Of a stretch of 10,291 nt of DNA, positions 5,191-10,291 are shown in pieces. Source of the DNA: an uncultured Eubacterium sp. (GTDB lineage Bacteria; Bacillota; Clostridia; Lachnospirales; Lachnospiraceae); NCBI GenBank assembly GCA_934316925.1, contig CAKREC010000058.1, forward strand, positions 1 to 10,291, in the 5' to 3' direction. The stretch's first letter is position 1. Each line of letters opens with the position of its first letter. The notes under the pieces are model-generated. The model made no database searches, was not told where the DNA came from, and worked only from the letters and a program-made list of their open reading frames with translations. Both the position numbers and the translations under genes were made by a program.

Positions 5191-7827
5191 GTGAGAAAAA
5201 CAATCAAAAAGAGAGTGGCAGCGGTGGTACTTTCATGTGCCGTTGCAGTCAGCAGTATGTGGGGTATGCCGCTGACCGCAACGGCACATGGAACTACCGA
5301 TGTTACTATCACAAAGGATATGCTGAAGACAGAGGATAGTATCCCATCGGACTATGTTCTCAATCAGGATACCCAGGGAGAGGCAAAGGATGGAACTTAT
5401 GATAAGTATTTTCTGAAAGAGGATGTGCAGGAAGTACGGATCAAGGTAGATGAAAACAACCTGAATTATTTGTTGCAGAATGCCGGAGATAAGCCGACTG
5501 TCATGACGGATTCGGTTACGATCGGAGATCAGACGGTAAAGTATACCGGACTTAAGACCAAAGGAAATTATACGTTGAATGCTACAAATGGGGATGAGAA
5601 CAGTGACCGTTTTTCGTTCACAGTCAATTTTGGCAAGTACATCAAAAAGAAAAAATACGGTGCGAAACAGAATTTCTTTGGATGCAACAAGATCAGCTTT
5701 AACAATTTTTATTTTGACCGTTCCATGATGGTTGAATATTTTGCGATGCGTCTTATGACCGAGATGGGAATTCCGACACCGCAGTATGGATTGGCAAAGC
5801 TGTATATTAACGATCAGTATTATGGTGTATATTTCATGGTTGAAGCGATGGATTCTTCGATCATTGAGCAGTATCAGAAGATTGATTCCGGTGATGTGAG
5901 CGATTATCTCGTTAAACCATCCGATGGGACAACAGGCAGCAGTGCCGGAAGTAAACTGCAATATAGCAGTGCGCTGGATTCTCTGATCCAGGCAGACGGT
6001 ACCTTTGATCTTTCATCGGTTCTGAGCAAAAATGCCAACAAAGAATATGAGGCATCGGGAGCATTGCTGGAGCAGCAGGCTCTTTGGGAAGCAGACGATG
6101 ATACGCTGCAGGATGTTGCCAAGACATTGCCAACCGTTTTGTCCTGGGAGAAAAAACTCAATCAGTTGAGTGGCGGCAAAAATTTTGCCGGAAAGAGTAT
6201 TTCGGTAAACAGTGACGAATATATTTCTTTGTTAAACGAAATTGTGGACAGTGATGAACTTGTAAAATATTTCGCGGTACATAGCTTCCTGGTTCAGCTG
6301 GATGACATGTTTGAAAACTATCAGAACTTTGGATTATATGTAGACGATCGGGGGAAAGCACTGGTGATCCCATGGGATTATGACTTGTCGTTTGGACGGT
6401 TTCATCCGGGAACCGCAGAAGAAACAGCAAACTTTGACATTGATCGGATGTACTGGAGCGACCGAAATTATGCGGATTTCCCATTGTTCCATGTGATCAG
6501 TCAGAATACAACGCTGATGAAAAAGTATCACCAGTATATGAAAGATTGTTCCAAGATTGCTGCGTTAGGTGGCACGACTTCTTTTGGCAAGACATATGAG
6601 GCAGCATATTTTAATTCATATATTGATAAGATGAGTGACAAATTGCTGGCAGCCATCAAGGCAGATACGCTGGCAGCCAATGTTACATATCTGAATGGAC
6701 AGACTCAGCCAAGCAACTGCATTCAGGCTTTGCCAAATCTTTCCAAAATTATTGCGATGCGTTCTGCCGGTGTTGCGGCGCAGGTAGAAGGAATCCATAC
6801 GACAGTAAGTGGAAAAGGATGCAGCCTGGGATCGATCGGAAATGCAGATAACAACGGATTTACCAGTTCTAATGGCGATATTACAAACATTGATGAGACG
6901 ACAGGAATTACGATCCGAAGCACCTATGGCAACGGCAATAACCAGGGTGGCTGGGGACGTCCCGGACAAGGATGGGGAACTTCCCCAAATCTGTCGCTGG
7001 CAGGACTGGACGAGAGCAGCTCATCCTATAAAGAGATCCTGGCAACGTTGAATACGAGCAGCAGTAATGTTACGATCTATCGTATGTCCAACGATGCTAC
7101 GCCAAAGACCGATTACACACTTACAATTCCGATCGGATCTGCGTATAAAGGAAAGACGGTAAACTTTTACTCCTTTGCAAGCAGTGATGCCGATGCTGTC
7201 AAACTGACAGCTTCACCGATCGGAGATGGCAGATATACGATGACGACAACGTCGATTGCGTATATTGCGGTAGTGACAGGGAACACGGAAACAGTCAAAA
7301 AGACAGAAGATAATAAAAACACTACAACAGTAGACAATAAACAGAACGGCACAACTTCCGCATCCGAAGAGGAAGAAGAAAGTGTAATCACAAAGGGCAG
7401 TTCTTACACAGCAAATGCAATCCGCTATAAGGTGACAAAGGGCGGAGAAAATCCGACGGTTACCATAACGGCAGTGAAAAAGAAAAATGTAACTTCGGTT
7501 TCTATCGGAAGTACGGTTACTTTGAACGGCAAAAAGTGTAAAGTTACAGCGATTGCTAACAATGCGTTTAAAAACTGCAAAAAATTAAAGAAGGTAACGA
7601 TTGGAGCAAATATAAACAAAATCGGCTCCAAAGCATTCTATGGCTGTAAAAATCTGAAAACGATCACGATCAAAACAACCAAACTGACCACATCTAAAGT
7701 GGGAAGCCAGGCGTTCAAAGGAATTGCCAAGAAGGCTTTGATCAAAGTGCCAAAGAAAAAAGTCAAAGCGTATAAGAAAATGCTTTTGAAAAAAGGCGTT
7801 GGAAAGAAAGCAAAGATTAAGGCATAG
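5191..7827 (+). CDS. Secreted CotH-family protein (atypical kinase fold) with LRR-type wall tail
   Basis: The CotH family includes the spore-coat kinase CotH of Bacillus subtilis; many clostridial members are secreted. I place the start at GTG 5191, 10 nt after GGAGGT (5175-5180), giving 878 residues. The ATG at 5149 lies before the ribosome binding site and would add 14 residues that spoil the signal peptide. Residues 1-32 are a signal peptide (TATA|HG). The CotH domain spans about 78-545. It has the family blocks NFFGCNKISFNN (161-172), YGVYFMVEAMD (211-221, E218), QLDDMF...QNFGLY (369-383) and IPWDYDLSFG (393-402), where the Asp residues are the expected catalytic and metal ligands. A Gly/Trp-rich stretch (578-597), an Ig-like segment (about 598-696), an acidic linker with EEEEE (726-730) and an LRR-type basic tail (about 733-878) follow. 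It is the first gene of a two-gene operon. The substrate is unknown. Confidence 0.87.
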   Translation: MRKTIKKRVAAVVLSCAVAVSSMWGMPLTATAHGTTDVTITKDMLKTEDSIPSDYVLNQDTQGEAKDGTYDKYFLKEDVQEVRIKVDENNLNYLLQNAGDKPTVMTDSVTIGDQTVKYTGLKTKGNYTLNATNGDENSDRFSFTVNFGKYIKKKKYGAKQNFFGCNKISFNNFYFDRSMMVEYFAMRLMTEMGIPTPQYGLAKLYINDQYYGVYFMVEAMDSSIIEQYQKIDSGDVSDYLVKPSDGTTGSSAGSKLQYSSALDSLIQADGTFDLSSVLSKNANKEYEASGALLEQQALWEADDDTLQDVAKTLPTVLSWEKKLNQLSGGKNFAGKSISVNSDEYISLLNEIVDSDELVKYFAVHSFLVQLDDMFENYQNFGLYVDDRGKALVIPWDYDLSFGRFHPGTAEETANFDIDRMYWSDRNYADFPLFHVISQNTTLMKKYHQYMKDCSKIAALGGTTSFGKTYEAAYFNSYIDKMSDKLLAAIKADTLAANVTYLNGQTQPSNCIQALPNLSKIIAMRSAGVAAQVEGIHTTVSGKGCSLGSIGNADNNGFTSSNGDITNIDETTGITIRSTYGNGNNQGGWGRPGQGWGTSPNLSLAGLDESSSSYKEILATLNTSSSNVTIYRMSNDATPKTDYTLTIPIGSAYKGKTVNFYSFASSDADAVKLTASPIGDGRYTMTTTSIAYIAVVTGNTETVKKTEDNKNTTTVDNKQNGTTSASEEEEESVITKGSSYTANAIRYKVTKGGENPTVTITAVKKKNVTSVSIGSTVTLNGKKCKVTAIANNAFKNCKKLKKVTIGANINKIGSKAFYGCKNLKTITIKTTKLTTSKVGSQAFKGIAKKALIKVPKKKVKAYKKMLLKKGVGKKAKIKA
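7528..7818 (+). repeat. LRR-type tail, copy 2 (homologous to 4619-4909)
   Basis: This codes for residues 780-876 of the first CotH protein and aligns without gaps to the GH43 tail. DNA is less conserved than protein, mostly at third codon positions, which points to an old module exchange or duplication and not a recent copy. Confidence 0.85.
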
Positions 7828-7845
7828 GAAAGGAAGGAATTTAGG

Positions 7846-10119
7846 ATGAAACGATTCCTGAGAAAAATGGCAACGGGAGCAGCGGCAGTGGCGATGCTAG
7901 TCAGTGTACTCACAGCATGCCCTGTGCAGGCATACGAACACGGAACAACCGATCAGGTGATCAAGCTGAGTGACTGCAACAACACACCGGATCCGGACTA
8001 CAAAATTAATGAAGCGATGCAGGCAGATGCGAAAGATGGCATCTACAATCAATATTTCCTCAAAGATGATTTGCAGACGGTCAAAATAACGGTAGATGAA
8101 AACAATCTGAACTATCTGCTGCAGAATGCAGCAGATAAACCGTCCGTCATGACGAAAGAGGTTACGATCGGAGATCAGAGCATTGGGTATGTTGGATTAA
8201 AGACAAAAGGAAGTTATACCCTCGAACATACTGTGGATCAAAACTTTGGAAGTGATCGTTTTTCATTCAGTTTAAATTTTGGGAAATACATAAAAAAAGC
8301 AGAGTATGGACACAAACAGAATTTTTTTGGCTGTGATAAGATCAGTTTTAACAATTTCTTTTTTGACCGGACGATGATGAAAGAATATGTCTGCCTTCAA
8401 TTGATGACAGAGATGGGGCTGCCGACCCCGCAGTATGGACTGGCAAAATTATATATCAATGATCAGTACTATGGTGTGTATTTTATGGTGGAAAATCTGG
8501 ATCAGTCGATCTTAGAACAGTATTTTCAGGTTGATGGCAAGGAAGTGAGTGACTATCTGGTAAAGCCGGAGGAAACGACGTTGCTCTATGATGAGGCCGT
8601 GGATGCGTATCAGAAAGAAGATGGAAGCTTTGATCTTAGCAGTGTATTAAAGCAGGACAGTAAAGGTGTCTACACCGCATCGGATGAGATTTCCAGTCAG
8701 TCCCCACTGTGGGAGAATGATGCAGACACGCTGCAGGATGTTGCGACAATGCTTCCTACGGTATTCAGTTGGCAAAAGAAGATCAATCAGTTGTCCGAAG
8801 CAAAAGATTTTTCCGGGAAGGATATAGATGCCAATAGTGATGAATACCTGAAATTGCTGGAGCAGGTCATGGATGTTGATGAAACGGTAAAATATTTTGC
8901 AGTACATAGTTTTCTGGTTCAGTTAGACGACATGTTCGTTGGACAGAAAAATTATGGACTGTATGTTGACACGAATGGCAAATGTATGGTTATTCCGTGG
9001 GATTATGACTTGAGCTTTGGCTGTTATTATCCAAGTGATGCGGAGTCTACCGCCAATTATGATATTGATGTTATGTACCGGCAAAATCTCTGGGGAGGTT
9101 TTGGAGGCGGTTTTGGCGGAGGCGGACCTGGCGGAGATGACAGGGGGCCTCAGGAAAATGAAAACCAGGATACGAAAAAATCCGATAAGCCGGATGGCAG
9201 TGAGATCTATGAAGAATATCCATTGTTTCAAGTGATCTTTCAGAATGATTCTTTGATGGAAAAGTATCATCAGTATATGAAGGATTGTGCGAAAGTGGCT
9301 GCACTAGGTGGTACTACATCTCTCGGAAAGACTTATGATCCGGGACTTTTGAACAGCAGTATCGCAAAGTTAAAAGAAAAGTTGCAGGCAGCAGCCAGCG
9401 AAACGCTGGCTGATAATGTTCGCTATCTGAATGGACAGAATCAGCCGGGAGATCTGACAAAAGGTTTGCCAAATTTATCATCCATTATTGCGTTGCGGTC
9501 AGTCGGTGTGCTGACACAGGTGGATGGAGTAGAGACAACCGTCAGTGGACAGGGCTGCAATCTTGAAACGTTGGGAAATGCAGTTCTTGGCGAAAACTCC
9601 AATAGTGGCAATCTGACGATTGTAGATTCCACAACAGGTATTTACGCTTCTGCAGATTATGGAACACAGTCATATGGTGCACAGTCGCCATCGTTGACGA
9701 TCCGCCAACTGGAGACAACAGAGACTACCTATGAGAATATAAAGAAAGAGCTTCACTGTTCCGACAAAAAGCTGACCGTATATAATGGAAGCAATCCAGC
9801 GTCCCCAGTTGGAAAATATACGTTAAATATCCCGGTTTCCCAGGATGTGTTGAAACAGGGCGCTACGGTGTATGTATATACGACGCAGGGGCTGGAAAAA
9901 CTGGACACGACATTAAATGATAATGTGTATACAGCTCAAACCGATACGATCCAGTATATTGTGATACAAAAGGGCGGTTCTTCGCTGCTTGGCTGGCTGT
10001 GCCAGCCGGTGATATATATTGTGGCAGGTGGTGTAGTTCTGGCAGCCGTGGGCATATGGGTGTTTATTCGGTTCCACTGGAAAAAGAAGAGAAAGAAAAC
10101 AGAAAATGCGCACGAATAA
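7846..10119 (+). CDS. Secreted, membrane-anchored CotH-family protein (paralogue of the preceding gene)
   Basis: 757 residues, with ATG 8 nt after AGGAAGG (7831-7837) and 18 nt after the previous stop, so it is co-transcribed. The N-terminus is a signal peptide with two possible ends: SPase I at VQA|YE (29/30) or a lipobox-like LTAC (22-25). The mature start EHGTTD echoes the HGTTD of the first CotH. Family blocks are conserved: NFFGCDKISFNN (159-170), YGVYFMVENLD (209-219, E216), QLDDMF...KNYGLY (359-373) and IPWDYDLSFG (383-392). Directly after this core is an insert absent from its paralogue, Gly-rich (417-430) then charged (431-456). The C-terminal half continues in parallel with the paralogue up to about residue 708, but instead of an LRR tail it ends in a transmembrane helix (about 719-741) and a basic cytoplasmic end (RFHWKKKRKK). 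It probably acts at the outer face of the membrane; the substrate is unknown. Confidence 0.87.
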   Translation: MKRFLRKMATGAAAVAMLVSVLTACPVQAYEHGTTDQVIKLSDCNNTPDPDYKINEAMQADAKDGIYNQYFLKDDLQTVKITVDENNLNYLLQNAADKPSVMTKEVTIGDQSIGYVGLKTKGSYTLEHTVDQNFGSDRFSFSLNFGKYIKKAEYGHKQNFFGCDKISFNNFFFDRTMMKEYVCLQLMTEMGLPTPQYGLAKLYINDQYYGVYFMVENLDQSILEQYFQVDGKEVSDYLVKPEETTLLYDEAVDAYQKEDGSFDLSSVLKQDSKGVYTASDEISSQSPLWENDADTLQDVATMLPTVFSWQKKINQLSEAKDFSGKDIDANSDEYLKLLEQVMDVDETVKYFAVHSFLVQLDDMFVGQKNYGLYVDTNGKCMVIPWDYDLSFGCYYPSDAESTANYDIDVMYRQNLWGGFGGGFGGGGPGGDDRGPQENENQDTKKSDKPDGSEIYEEYPLFQVIFQNDSLMEKYHQYMKDCAKVAALGGTTSLGKTYDPGLLNSSIAKLKEKLQAAASETLADNVRYLNGQNQPGDLTKGLPNLSSIIALRSVGVLTQVDGVETTVSGQGCNLETLGNAVLGENSNSGNLTIVDSTTGIYASADYGTQSYGAQSPSLTIRQLETTETTYENIKKELHCSDKKLTVYNGSNPASPVGKYTLNIPVSQDVLKQGATVYVYTTQGLEKLDTTLNDNVYTAQTDTIQYIVIQKGGSSLLGWLCQPVIYIVAGGVVLAAVGIWVFIRFHWKKKRKKTENAHE

Positions 10120-10133
10120 AAGGGAAAAGGCAC

Positions 10134-10159
10134 AAAAAAGCGGCTGTCAGATGACAGCT
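10134..10159 (-). terminator. Hairpin reading as a minus-strand terminator
   Basis: GCTGTCA (10143-10149) pairs with TGACAGC (10152-10158) around GA, or more realistically as 6 bp with a 4-nt loop. On the + strand no T-run follows, but six A (10134-10139) precede it. Read on the minus strand, the stem is followed by a short spacer and six T. It may have ended a leftward gene lying to the right of the window. Confidence 0.45.
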
Positions 10160-10185
10160 CCCGATAAGAAAACATCGTGAGGAAA

Positions 10186-10221
10186 GAGAGAACGGTATAG
10201 CTTCGGCTGTACCGTTTTCTC
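10186..10221 (+). terminator. Terminator hairpin of the CotH operon, C(UUCG)G tetraloop
   Basis: Positions 10186-10201 pair with 10206-10221 (16 bp with two G-U pairs) around the extra-stable loop TTCG closed by C-G. The 3' arm contains TTTT (10215-10218). It lies 66 nt after the last stop codon. The usual T-run after the stem is short, perhaps because the intron start at 10224 cuts into it. Confidence 0.75.
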
Positions 10222-10223
10222 AT

Positions 10224-10291
10224 GTGCGCCTAGCGGCGCACGTTTCTAATGGGTGAAAGTCCCTAATCTGCCCTAGTAGTGGGAAAGATAC
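10224..10291 (+). mobile_element. 5' end of a group II intron (domain I start), continues beyond window
   Basis: GTGCG (10224-10228) is the conserved first five bases of group II introns. It opens a perfect stem GTGCGCC (10224-10230), TAGC, GGCGCAC (10235-10241). GGGTGAAAGTCCC (10251-10263) is a small stem-loop often found near the 5' end of bacterial group II intron RNA. No coding frame is expected in this part; an intron-encoded reverse transcriptase/maturase would lie several hundred bases to the right. The intron is in the same direction as the operon and starts 2 nt after a terminator hairpin, a placement typical of class C introns. The class itself cannot be decided from 68 nt. Confidence 0.78.

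Noticed and set aside
5233..5961. Long open frame on the minus strand (about 242 codons)
   Set aside because: It lies fully antisense to the conserved CotH domain, has no convincing ribosome binding site and its translation has no recognisable domain; it is a shadow of the real gene.
7828..7845. Terminator or promoter between the two CotH genes
   Set aside because: The gap is 18 nt and holds only a ribosome binding site.
1..10291. CRISPR array, tRNA or rRNA genes, transposase
   Set aside because: No regularly spaced repeats, tRNA-like cloverleaf, rRNA sequence or transposase-coding frame was seen on either strand.

Overview
The window looks like chromosomal DNA of a gut Firmicute, most likely Clostridia of the Lachnospiraceae type (inferred). 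The reasons are moderate-to-low GC, strong GGAGGT-type ribosome binding sites, large secreted polysaccharide-degrading proteins, Lys-rich wall-type tails and LRR_5/BspA-like C-termini. All recognised genes lie on the + strand and all encode exported surface proteins.

Layout. Positions 1-468 hold the 3' end of a secreted protein made of two tandem, very Lys-rich Ig-like repeats, closed by an intrinsic terminator (491-522). A promoter with an extended -10 and two small inverted repeats (581-637) drives a 1421-residue secreted GH43 enzyme (656-4921). It is an endo-arabinanase-like catalytic module followed by its beta-barrel, Ig-like and lectin-like modules, an Asn/Thr linker and an LRR-type basic tail. 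A 16-bp-stem terminator (4953-4994) ends this unit. A second promoter follows at once, giving a leader of roughly 160 nt before a two-gene operon of paralogous secreted CotH-family proteins (5191-7827 and 7846-10119, 18 nt apart). The first CotH carries the same basic LRR tail as the GH43 enzyme; the second ends in a transmembrane helix.

The right end (10120-10291) holds a hairpin that reads as a minus-strand terminator, then a + strand terminator hairpin with a C(UUCG)G loop. Two bases after that hairpin comes what appears to be the 5' end of a group II intron (GTGCG start at 10224), running off the window.

How the genes may work together: the GH43 enzyme would cut arabinan side chains of pectin at the cell surface. 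The CotH proteins belong to a family of atypical protein kinases first known from spore coats. Their place beside a wall-retained glycosidase, with a shared tail in one case, suggests they act on or with extracellular surface proteins; this is inference. The observations most worth following are the terminator-adjacent group II intron, the CotH pair with different cell-surface anchoring, and the palindromes and leader at the two promoters.
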